Source: Brevibacterium sp. CBA3109 (GTDB lineage Bacteria; Actinomycetota; Actinomycetes; Actinomycetales; Brevibacteriaceae). Taken from it: a stretch of DNA of 64,000 nt. Shown here piece after piece: positions 17,223-25,249 of the stretch; the stretch's first letter is position 1; each line of letters starts with the position of its first letter. The translations under genes and the position numbers were made by a program. The notes beneath the pieces are model-generated. The model saw only the letters and a list, made by a program, of their open reading frames with translations, made no database searches and had not been told where the DNA came from. The DNA lies in contig NZ_CP158281.1 in assembly GCF_040256645.1 (NCBI RefSeq), forward strand, positions 3,348,001 through 3,412,000, given 5' to 3'.

Positions 17223-18026
17223 TCAGTCCATCACCAGCCCGTTGTCGACGACGAGGTTCTGGCCCGTCACCGCACGTGAGGCTGGTGAAGCGAAGAACAC
17301 CACCGCCGAGGCGAATTCCTCCGGAGTCGTCACATGACCCAGCGGAGTCTGTGCCGCGATCTGGTCGAAGACCTCCTCCGGGGTCACCGAGGAGGCATCT
17401 GTGGTGCGCAGCAGACCGCCGGAGACCATGTTCACCCGAACCCCGGACGGCCCTAGATCCTTAGCAAAGGTCCTGGTCAGCGACAGCAGCGCCGCCTTGG
17501 CTGCGGTGTAGTCGTGGTAGGGCACGACCGGGTTCTGGACGAGGTTGGAACCGATGTTGATGACCCGCCCGGAGCCGATCTTGCGGAATCCGCTCATCGC
17601 GGCCTGGACGGTGTTGAGGGCGGCACCGACGGCACCACGGAACTGATCTGTGAAATCGGAGAAGTCGATCTCATCCGCCGGCTGCCTTTCGTCACCGTTG
17701 AAGGAGAAATCGACGAGGGCATTGTTGACCACGGTCGATACGGGAGCCCCGAACTCCTCCTGCGCCGTCCTGAACATCGCATCGACGGCTCGCGAGTCGG
17801 TGACATCGGCCTCGACGGCCACGGCACGTCCGCCTCGGGCACGGACCGCCTCGGCGAGCTCCTCCGCGGCTTCGACGGAGTAGCGATAGTTGATGACAAG
17901 CGCCGATTCCTCATGGGCGAAGGCCTTCGCGATTGATGATCCAACCCCGCGTCCGGCCCCGGTGATGAGGACGATCTGCTGGTCCAAGGGCATGGCCGAT
18001 GTCGTGAATGCCTGGGCGTTGCTCAT
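17223..18026 (-). CDS. Short-chain dehydrogenase/reductase (SDR, FabG-like)
   Basis: 267 aa classical SDR. The cofactor motif is TGAGRGVGS (residues about 21-29). NN in TVVNNALVDF, the catalytic Ser in INIGSNLVQ, and YTAAKAALL with the Tyr-x3-Lys pair complete the active site. The C-terminal NLVVDNGLVMD is typical of FabG-like enzymes. An acidic Glu/Asp after beta-2 is absent and INYRYS is seen, which favours NADP(H). ATG 18026 has AAGGAG upstream. The substrate is not evident from context. Confidence 0.88.
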   Translation of the reverse strand: MSNAQAFTTSAMPLDQQIVLITGAGRGVGSSIAKAFAHEESALVINYRYSVEAAEELAEAVRARGGRAVAVEADVTDSRAVDAMFRTAQEEFGAPVSTVVNNALVDFSFNGDERQPADEIDFSDFTDQFRGAVGAALNTVQAAMSGFRKIGSGRVINIGSNLVQNPVVPYHDYTAAKAALLSLTRTFAKDLGPSGVRVNMVSGGLLRTTDASSVTPEEVFDQIAAQTPLGHVTTPEEFASAVVFFASPASRAVTGQNLVVDNGLVMD

Positions 18027-18240
18027 CGCGATTCTCCTTCGAATGCTGGGCGGTCCTCGACGATGCCGAGGTCATATCCGGTCGTGATCTCACCCTACCC
18101 GCGCGGTGCGGCACCGATTCCATTCGCGGGCGCGACTTCGCCCTCCACCGGGTATGTTGCGGCGCTCAAACGTGATTACCTGGCCAATCCTCCTTAGACT
18201 GAGCACACGACCATCGTTGTCCATCCCCAGGAAGTCCCTC

Positions 18241-19332
18241 ATGAGCGAGCTCGGCGCCAGCATCTCAATCGGAGTCCTTGCAGCACTCGTCGTGCTCATC
18301 GTCTACCTCATCGCGTCTCGAATCGGCAGATGGCAACCGGCTCCGCAGCGTCGACCCCAGGGTGGGCAGACGCCGCAACAGCCCGGGCACGGCCCCGGTG
18401 GGCACAGCCAGCAGGGCTCGGGGCCGGGCGCACGACCACGAGGCGGCTCCTACGACCAGCCAACGCGCGCCTACAACCAGCCGACTCAGGCCTACGACCA
18501 GTCGACTCGCTCCTACAATCAGCCCGAACGCGTCTATGGCATGAGCGAAGACGAGACTCGTGTGCTGCCGGCGACTGGGGCCGACACCGATTCGCGCGCC
18601 ACAAAGGCGGAGCTGAGAGACAACATCGGGCAGTCGGGGCAGATGATCGAGGCGAACCGTCGCGCGGCCACCTCGTCCAACGGTGACACTCTGGCGGTGT
18701 TCACGTATATCTTCGGCGCCGCCCTCATCGCCGTCATCGCGTTCGTGTTCTTCAACAATCTGCTCCTCCCCGCTACGGTCGGCGCCTTGGCCGGTGCGAT
18801 CATCTGCGTGGCGTTGGCATCAATCTACACGCTGAAGTCCCTCGAATTCTGGCCGGACAATTCGACGATCACGATCATCAACCTCCTCGTGGCCCTGGCC
18901 GCCGCTGTCGCCATGTTCATCGGCGCAGAGCAGACCGAGCGCGACGGATTCACCCTGGGCCGCATCACCGATTCCTTCGACGCGCTGCCCTTCAGCGAAG
19001 GATTCACCGGTTTCGCCACCGCCATCGCCGATCGCGTCGTCGAGTTCTTCCGCGAGTTCGGGTTCATGGGTTTCATCTTCCTTCTCCTCATGGGCGTCGG
19101 CTGCATCATCGTCTTCACTCTGGCAGCGAAGTCGCTCATCGACGTCATGGACTGGCGCATCTTCGTTCAGTTCGGACGCTTCGTCACCGACCGCCCCATG
19201 TCCCATTCGCGTGCCGTTCGCTTCCAATCCTCGAAGGTCTCGCATACGGTGACGTCGATCATTCTGGCCGGGATCGCGGTCCTCTGCGCGACCGGAATGG
19301 CCTATGACGGATTCACCTGGTTCACTCGCTGA
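18241..19332 (+). CDS. Uncharacterised membrane protein with Tyr-(Asn/Asp)-Gln-(Pro/Ser)-Thr repeats
   Basis: 363 aa, function unknown. An N-terminal transmembrane helix (residues about 8-27) is followed by a Gln/Pro/Gly-rich segment with four near-repeats of the type Y-(D/N)-Q-P/S-T-(R/Q) (about residues 60-98), then a charged region and four further hydrophobic helices (about 160-340). The repeat linker looks disordered and could be a multivalent or phosphorylation-type segment. ATG 18241 has AGGAAG upstream. It is followed 128 bp later by the ole operon in the same direction, but co-function is not shown. Confidence 0.65.
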   Translation: MSELGASISIGVLAALVVLIVYLIASRIGRWQPAPQRRPQGGQTPQQPGHGPGGHSQQGSGPGARPRGGSYDQPTRAYNQPTQAYDQSTRSYNQPERVYGMSEDETRVLPATGADTDSRATKAELRDNIGQSGQMIEANRRAATSSNGDTLAVFTYIFGAALIAVIAFVFFNNLLLPATVGALAGAIICVALASIYTLKSLEFWPDNSTITIINLLVALAAAVAMFIGAEQTERDGFTLGRITDSFDALPFSEGFTGFATAIADRVVEFFREFGFMGFIFLLLMGVGCIIVFTLAAKSLIDVMDWRIFVQFGRFVTDRPMSHSRAVRFQSSKVSHTVTSIILAGIAVLCATGMAYDGFTWFTR

Positions 19333-19460
19333 GAAACAATTCAGCCTCGGGGATATAAGATAGTCTCCGGACTTCCTCCGTCGCGGCGCACCTCAAGGGC
19401 GCGTCGCATCGGCCCTCAGCAGACGACGACGAACGACCCGCAAAGGGATGAGAACCTCAA

Positions 19461-20489
19461 TTGGCGAATGGCAACGCAACATTCCGGCACTCGAACGTGG
19501 CGCTTCTCGGCCTGACCGAGATCCTCGCCCCCAACGTTGTGACCTCTCAAGAATTCGACGAGCGCCTCGCCGATACCCTGTCTACCCTCAATCTGCCCAC
19601 TGGTCTTCTCCAACGCGTCGCCGGTGTCAACGCACGCCGCAATTGGGATGAGCCGAGCCAGTTCGCCGATGGCGCGATCGCCGCCGGCAAGAAGGCCCTC
19701 GCCGAGGCTGGGGTCTCCCCCGACTCGATCGGACTGATGGTCAACACTTCGGTCACGCGTGAGCACCTCGAACCCTCCGTGGCCGTCGGCGTCCACGCCG
19801 GCATCGGCTTGGGCTCGCGGGCGATGAACTTCGACATCGCCAACGCCTGCCTGGGCTTCGTCAACGGAATGACCCTGGCCGCGAACATGATCGACGCCGG
19901 CCAGATCGAATACGCACTCGTTGTCGCCGGTGAAGACGCCTCCCGCGTCCAGGAGGCCACGCTGCGTCGGCTGACCCGCCCGGGCATCAGCCGCGAGGAA
20001 TACCTCAACGAGTTCGCTTCCCTGACGCTGGGATCCGGTGCCTCCGCCGCGGTCCTCGGGCCGGCCGACAAGCATCCGAACGGCCACCGCATCCTCGGCG
20101 GCATCACCCGGGCCGCCACTCAGCACCACGAACTGTGCGTGGGGGATCACAACGGAATGTTCACCGACACCAAGGGCCTGCTGGCCGGGGGCATGGAACT
20201 CGTCGTCGCCGCGTGGGAGGAAGCCCATGAAGATGGATGGGACTGGCGCGAGATGGATCGCTACATCATGCACCAGGTCTCCGACGTACACGTCAATTCG
20301 ATCACGAACGCCGCGAATCTCGATCCCGATCGAATTCCGGTCACCTATCCTGAACTGGGCAATGTGGGACCGGCTTCCCTGCCGATCACGCTCAGCCGTG
20401 AGGCATCACACCTCAAACGCGGCGACCGCATCCTGTGCATGGGAGTCGGGTCGGGACTCAACACCGCAATGACCGAAATCGAGTGGTAG
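19461..20489 (+). CDS. oleA: OleA, acyl-CoA head-to-head condensing thiolase
   Basis: Condenses two fatty acyl-CoA into a beta-keto acid, the first step of long-chain olefin synthesis. 342 aa, beta-ketoacyl-ACP synthase III fold. The nucleophilic Cys130 (NACLGF), His271 (IMHQVS) and Asn301 (GNVGPAS) form the triad. Glu104 in EHLEPS sits 26 residues before the Cys, the same spacing as the OleA-specific catalytic Glu117/Cys143 of Xanthomonas OleA, which sets it apart from FabH. The start is a TTG at 19461 with AAAGGGATGAG upstream; no ATG or GTG fits the family N-terminus as well. First gene of an operon with oleBC and oleD. Confidence 0.88.
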   Translation: MANGNATFRHSNVALLGLTEILAPNVVTSQEFDERLADTLSTLNLPTGLLQRVAGVNARRNWDEPSQFADGAIAAGKKALAEAGVSPDSIGLMVNTSVTREHLEPSVAVGVHAGIGLGSRAMNFDIANACLGFVNGMTLAANMIDAGQIEYALVVAGEDASRVQEATLRRLTRPGISREEYLNEFASLTLGSGASAAVLGPADKHPNGHRILGGITRAATQHHELCVGDHNGMFTDTKGLLAGGMELVVAAWEEAHEDGWDWREMDRYIMHQVSDVHVNSITNAANLDPDRIPVTYPELGNVGPASLPITLSREASHLKRGDRILCMGVGSGLNTAMTEIEW

Positions 20490-20496
20490 AGGTTCA

Positions 20497-23301
20497 ATGA
20501 GATTTCCTGCACGGCCGGCTCAGGCTCCCCCGAAGCTGCCCGAGTGGGACCCCGCCTGGTCCCGAATCGTCGAGGCCAAGACACCCGAGGGACCTCATTC
20601 CTTCCACGTCCTCGACACCCTCGAGGTGCTGCGCACCAACGGGTTCGAACCCAGCGGCACAATACTTGCACTCCACGGCAATCCGACCTGGTCGTACCTG
20701 TGGCGACACCTTGCCCAGGCGACTGTGGACACAGCCCGGTCCGGTGGACGTGTGTGGCGGCTCATCGCCCCCGACCAGCTCGACATGGGCTTCTCCGAGC
20801 GGCTGGCCCATAATTCGCTGCCAACTCCTCACGGCGCCGAGGTGCGCCGCATGTCCCAGCGCATCGATGACTTCGACGCCGTCGTCACCCCTCTTCTCGC
20901 CGAGGTGGCAAGCAGTGCCGCGCCCCAGGACGGGGTTGCAGACGCCGCGAGCACCGGGCGCAACGGGGCTGCGTCCGCCGACACAGCTGCATCCGCCGAA
21001 CATCCGATCGTGACGATCGGTCATGACTGGGGAGGCGTCCTGTCCCTGGGGTGGGCAGCACGCAACGCCGATCGCGTGTCCGCCTCGATCAGCCTGAACA
21101 CGGCCGTCCACCAACCCGAGGATGCGCCGATCCCAGCACCTCTGCGGGCAACATTGGCCGGACCCATGCTGCCGACTGCCACTGTGGTCACCGACGGGTT
21201 CCTGCGGGTGACGATGAGCCTCGGCGATCTCGATCCCGAGATCAAGGATGCGTTCCGCTCCCCGTATGAGAGTGCCTCCCGACGCCACGGGATCGGTGGT
21301 TTCGTCGCCGACATCCCCGTCGATGAGAGCCACCCGTCCTATTCCGAGCTGCAGCGCGTGGGCGCCGACATCGCGGCCTTCGATCATCCTGCCCTCCTGG
21401 TGTGGGGACCGAAGGACCCGGTCTTCCTTGAGCGCTATCTGCGCGATCTGCGTCAGCGCCTGCCCCAGGCCGACGTGCACCGCTTCGAACTGGGCTCGCA
21501 CCTGGTCAGCGAGGACTACGACGTGGCCGGCGTCGTCACCGACTGGCTTGAGACACGATTCCCCGCCGGCGGCACCGGAGCGAATGCCCCTTCGGACGCG
21601 ACCGCTGCGTCTGAGGCAACCGTTGCAGAGAACGCGACCGCCGCCCCTGCCCGTGGGGTGACATCGATCCTCGACGCACGCCACGATGACGAAGCCATCG
21701 CCTCGGTGGACTTCGCACAGACCCCGGTGCAGCAGATCACCTGGCGCCACCTCTGGCACGTGACGACGAGCATCGCGGGCGGTCTGCTCGAACTCGGCGT
21801 GCGTCCCGGCGATCGAGTCTCCATGCTCGTCCCGCCCGGCAACAACCTCACCGCGGCCCTCTACGCCTGCCTGAAGATCGGCGCAGTCGCCGTCGTCGCC
21901 GATGCCGGGCTCGGGCCGAAGGGCATGACCCGGGCGACGAGCTCGGCGGATCCGCAGTGGATCATCGGGGAACTGCCGGGACTCGGCCTTGCCCGTGCCT
22001 TCAACTGGCCGGGCCGCCGCATCTCCGTGTCCCCTTTGGGCTCGGTGGCGGCCAAACTATTCAAGGTCGAGACCAGCCTGACAGCACTCTCGCGCACCAC
22101 ACACCACGCGCAGCTGCCCACTCCGGCAGCCACCGACGATGCGGCGATCCTCTTCACCTCCGGATCGACGGGACCAGCCAAGGGCGTGCGCTACACCCAC
22201 GGCGACATCTCCGCCCTCGCGGCAGTTCTGACCCGAGTCTTCGACGTACGCGAAGGTACCGGCCTGGTCGCCGGCTTCCCGCCCTTCGCCCTTCTGGGAC
22301 CGGCCATCGGGGCCACCTCGGTGACTCCGGACATGTCTGTGACCAAACCGAAGACGCTGACAGCCAGCGCCATCTCCGATGCGATCATCGCCGGTCATTC
22401 CACGATGGTCTTCGCCTCACCCGCCGCGTACAAGAACGTCGCGGCCACTGCCTCCGACCTGGATGAGGAGCAGAAGGCCGCATGTGCACGGGTCGAACTC
22501 GTGCTCTCTGCGGGGGCACCCGTGCCCCTGGGACTGATGGATTCCATCGCCGAGGTGTTCCCGAACGCGAGCATCCACTCCCCGTATGGGATGACCGAGG
22601 GCCTCCTGCTCACCGACATCGACCATGCCGGTGTCAGGGCGGCAGATGCCACGCCCAACCTCGGCGTGTGCGTGGGCCGACCCATCGACGGCGTCGAACT
22701 GGCGCTGGCCCCGATCGACGACTCAGGTTCGGCTGCAGATGTGCTGGAACGAGGCGTTGATGCTCAGGGTCACTTGGGTGAATTCGTCGTCAGCGCCGCC
22801 CATATCAAGTCCGGCTACGACAACCTCTGGGCCACCACTGCTGCCTCGGCTCGGGATGACCTGGAGGGTCGGACATGGCACCGGACGAACGACATCGGCC
22901 ACATCGACGCCGCGGGCCGCGTCTGGCTCGAAGGTCGTCTGCAGCATGCGGTCACCACGCCTCGCGGACCGGTGGGCCCCGGTGGCCTTGAGGCCCTCAT
23001 CGATTCCGACGAGCAGGTCAGTCGCTCTTCGATCGTGGGCATCGGCCCGGCCGGAACGCAGTCGCTGGTGGCTGTCCTCGACGCTGAAGGGACCGATCTC
23101 TCCCCCGGTCTGGCACCGCTGGACCTGACGTCGAGGCTGCGGGAGCTGGTTGCCGAGGTTCTCGGTCACGACCTCACCGCGGTCCTCGTCGCCCCCATGT
23201 TCCCGACCGACATCCGCCACAATTCGAAGATCGACCGATCCCGCCTGGCGACCTGGACCGATCACGTCCTGTCCGGCGGTTCGGTGCGCACCAAGGTCTG
23301 A
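20497..23301 (+). CDS. oleBC: OleBC fusion: beta-lactone decarboxylase plus beta-lactone synthetase
   Basis: 934 aa. Residues 1-350 are an alpha/beta-hydrolase of the haloalkane-dehalogenase type with nucleophile Asp177 in GHDWGG (OleB, which decarboxylates the beta-lactone to the cis-olefin). A 35-residue Ala/Thr/Glu-rich linker (about 355-390) leads to an ANL-superfamily domain with FTSGSTGPAKG near residue 552 (OleC, which closes the beta-lactone from the beta-hydroxy acid with ATP). Fused OleBC is the usual arrangement in actinobacterial three-gene ole clusters, whereas Gram-negative ones have separate genes. It starts 7 bp after oleA and ends 9 bp before oleD. Confidence 0.9.
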   Translation: MRFPARPAQAPPKLPEWDPAWSRIVEAKTPEGPHSFHVLDTLEVLRTNGFEPSGTILALHGNPTWSYLWRHLAQATVDTARSGGRVWRLIAPDQLDMGFSERLAHNSLPTPHGAEVRRMSQRIDDFDAVVTPLLAEVASSAAPQDGVADAASTGRNGAASADTAASAEHPIVTIGHDWGGVLSLGWAARNADRVSASISLNTAVHQPEDAPIPAPLRATLAGPMLPTATVVTDGFLRVTMSLGDLDPEIKDAFRSPYESASRRHGIGGFVADIPVDESHPSYSELQRVGADIAAFDHPALLVWGPKDPVFLERYLRDLRQRLPQADVHRFELGSHLVSEDYDVAGVVTDWLETRFPAGGTGANAPSDATAASEATVAENATAAPARGVTSILDARHDDEAIASVDFAQTPVQQITWRHLWHVTTSIAGGLLELGVRPGDRVSMLVPPGNNLTAALYACLKIGAVAVVADAGLGPKGMTRATSSADPQWIIGELPGLGLARAFNWPGRRISVSPLGSVAAKLFKVETSLTALSRTTHHAQLPTPAATDDAAILFTSGSTGPAKGVRYTHGDISALAAVLTRVFDVREGTGLVAGFPPFALLGPAIGATSVTPDMSVTKPKTLTASAISDAIIAGHSTMVFASPAAYKNVAATASDLDEEQKAACARVELVLSAGAPVPLGLMDSIAEVFPNASIHSPYGMTEGLLLTDIDHAGVRAADATPNLGVCVGRPIDGVELALAPIDDSGSAADVLERGVDAQGHLGEFVVSAAHIKSGYDNLWATTAASARDDLEGRTWHRTNDIGHIDAAGRVWLEGRLQHAVTTPRGPVGPGGLEALIDSDEQVSRSSIVGIGPAGTQSLVAVLDAEGTDLSPGLAPLDLTSRLRELVAEVLGHDLTAVLVAPMFPTDIRHNSKIDRSRLATWTDHVLSGGSVRTKV

Positions 23302-23310
23302 GGAGTTCCT

Positions 23311-24279
23311 ATGAAGATCACCGTCACCGGCGCCTCCGGACTCCTGGGTTCGTCCGTCGCTCGCGCACTGGTGGCCGGCGGCCACCAGGTCACGACTCTG
23401 CAGCGCCGGCCCTCCTCGGTGACAGGTGCCCACGACGTCATCGGGTCGGTCACCGATCCGAGCAGTGTCGCCGAAGCCCTCACCGGCGCCGAGGCGGTTG
23501 TGCATTTGGCGGCGAAGGTATCGATGATGGGCGACCCCAGTGAGTTCGAGGCCGTGAACATCGGAGGTACGCGCACCCTCGTCGATGCTGCTGTGGCAGC
23601 CGGTGTGCAGCGTCTGATCCACATCTCTTCCCCGTCGGTGGCCCACACCGGCGACTCGATCATCGGCGAGGGTGCAGGTCCCGCCTCACCCGAGCTGGCG
23701 CGCGGTGAGTACGCGCGAACGAAGGCCGCCGGTGAACTCATCGCCCTGGCTGCCGATTCTGAGGACTTCAAGGTCCTCGTCCTGCGCCCGCACCTGATGT
23801 GGGGCCCCGGTGACACGCAGCTGACGGAACGTGTCATCGATCGTGCTCGGGCCGGCCGGATGCCGGTGCTCGGATCGGGTGCCCCGCTCGTCGACGCTCT
23901 GTTCGTCGACAATGCGGTCGAGGCGATCGTTGCGGCCGTCGACGCCGTCGCATCCACGCACGGTGAGTCGCTGGTGGTGACGAACGGTCAGCCGCGCCCC
24001 ATCGGGGAGCTCATGTCACGGATCGCCATCGCCGGTGGCGCTGAGGTGCCGAAACTGCGCATTCCCGTGGGTCCTGCGCTGGCGGCCGGTTCGGTCGTGG
24101 AGAAACTGTGGGATCTGGGCGAGCATGATGACGAGCCGCCCCTGACGAGGTTCTTGGCCGAGCAGCTCTCAACGGCGCACTGGTTCGACCAGCGGCGCAC
24201 CCAGGAGGTTCTGGGGTGGAAGCCGCGGGTCAGCATCGAGGAGGGGCTAGAGCTCCTCGCCGCTCACTACACGAAATAG
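23311..24279 (+). CDS. oleD: OleD, NADPH-dependent 2-alkyl-3-ketoalkanoic acid reductase
   Basis: Reduces the OleA product to the beta-hydroxy acid used by OleC. 322-aa extended SDR: TGASGLLGSSVA at residues 5-16, Thr/Ser region ISSPSVAH, and catalytic Tyr134-x3-Lys138 in EYARTKAAGE. RRPSS after beta-2 favours NADPH. AGGAG precedes ATG 23311. It is the last gene of the ole operon; the next gene is convergent. Confidence 0.88.
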   Translation: MKITVTGASGLLGSSVARALVAGGHQVTTLQRRPSSVTGAHDVIGSVTDPSSVAEALTGAEAVVHLAAKVSMMGDPSEFEAVNIGGTRTLVDAAVAAGVQRLIHISSPSVAHTGDSIIGEGAGPASPELARGEYARTKAAGELIALAADSEDFKVLVLRPHLMWGPGDTQLTERVIDRARAGRMPVLGSGAPLVDALFVDNAVEAIVAAVDAVASTHGESLVVTNGQPRPIGELMSRIAIAGGAEVPKLRIPVGPALAAGSVVEKLWDLGEHDDEPPLTRFLAEQLSTAHWFDQRRTQEVLGWKPRVSIEEGLELLAAHYTK

Positions 24280-24308
24280 GTGCAGTCGGCGCACGGACCT
24301 CGCGGCGC

Positions 24309-25049
24309 TTAGCGTTTCGAGTTGGGTTCTTCGGCCGTGGACTCGTCGCCTGCGGGATCATCATCGGAGGCCCCATCGGTGCCTGCCGACTCTGCGTCTT
24401 CCAGCGAGTCGACGGAGACTCCCGGCTCTCCGGTCGGAGGGCTCTCCAGTGATGATCCCGTTGCCTGTTCGTCGTACTCCTCGGGTGCAAGAGTCTCCGG
24501 CTCGTCAAGAGTCTCCGCCTCGTCCTGGGCGACGTCGTTCTCGTTCAGCTGGTCTCGCGAATCGTCACCGTCATCCGGCTCTGCCTCGATCGAAGACTCC
24601 CCAGCTTCCGCTGACGTGTCGTCCTCCCCTGCCGAGCGCACCGGCGGGGCCGCTGCCACAGGAGTCTCATCGGCCGAATTCGCTTCTGGCACAGTGGTCT
24701 GAGCTGCAGTCTTCGCCTCGGCGCCCGTATCTTCTGTCTTCGGCGCCGTGGCTCTGTCGTCTGATTCGTTGTCGTCGAGGCTCACACCCGCTTCGGCGGC
24801 TAAGCGAGAGCGACGCTCGGCGCGTGCAGTCGCACGCTCCTCCTCGCTCATCGCCGGCTTTGCCCGTGCGGCATCCTTATGGCTGGGTTTGACGACTTCC
24901 CAGATCAGGAGAACGACTACCATCGTGATTCCGACGGTGGCGCCCATCGACAGCGAACCCCAGGGGCGCGGCATCGAGAAGATTCCGGTGAAGGAATTGA
25001 CCCCGAACAGAGCGCCGATGCCGATGACGAATGCAACAAGATATCTCAT
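24309..25049 (-). CDS. Membrane-anchored protein with long acidic disordered tail
   Basis: 246 aa, not recognised. Two hydrophobic segments at residues about 2-22 and 35-55 are followed by a basic stretch (KPSHKDAARAK, then RATARAERRSRLAAEAG), and then about 160 residues rich in Glu, Asp, Ser, Thr and Ala with no predicted globular core. It looks like a small membrane module displaying a polyanionic tail. ATG 25049 (MRYLVAFVIG) is preceded by CACAAT and a 6-nt gap, without a clear ribosome binding site. It is convergent with oleD across 29 bp. Confidence 0.65.
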   Translation of the reverse strand: MRYLVAFVIGIGALFGVNSFTGIFSMPRPWGSLSMGATVGITMVVVLLIWEVVKPSHKDAARAKPAMSEEERATARAERRSRLAAEAGVSLDDNESDDRATAPKTEDTGAEAKTAAQTTVPEANSADETPVAAAPPVRSAGEDDTSAEAGESSIEAEPDDGDDSRDQLNENDVAQDEAETLDEPETLAPEEYDEQATGSSLESPPTGEPGVSVDSLEDAESAGTDGASDDDPAGDESTAEEPNSKR

Positions 25050-25249
25050 GCCCCCATTGTGCCCTGTCAACGCAGGCAATCACCGAAAGCCGCCACAATA
25101 CCTGTCGTGACACACCCGTGTCTGCTGCCGACGAGCATGGTCAACGACATCGTCTTCAGTGCAGAAACGACTCGTACACAACCGACCGGGACCACACACG
25201 ATCCTCCACCCTCCTCGGCAGGTCACGTGCCATGCGTCACAATGGAACC

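Noticed and set aside
19354..19364. TATAAGATAGT as a -10 for the ole operon
   Set aside because: No convincing -35 at a suitable distance, so not listed as a promoter.
20641..20660. GGTTCGAACCC resembling a tRNA T-arm
   Set aside because: Lies inside the OleB coding region, and no acceptor stem or anticodon arm surrounds it.
20494..21759. 421-codon frame antisense to oleBC
   Set aside because: No recognisable domain; the sense strand encodes complete OleB motifs.
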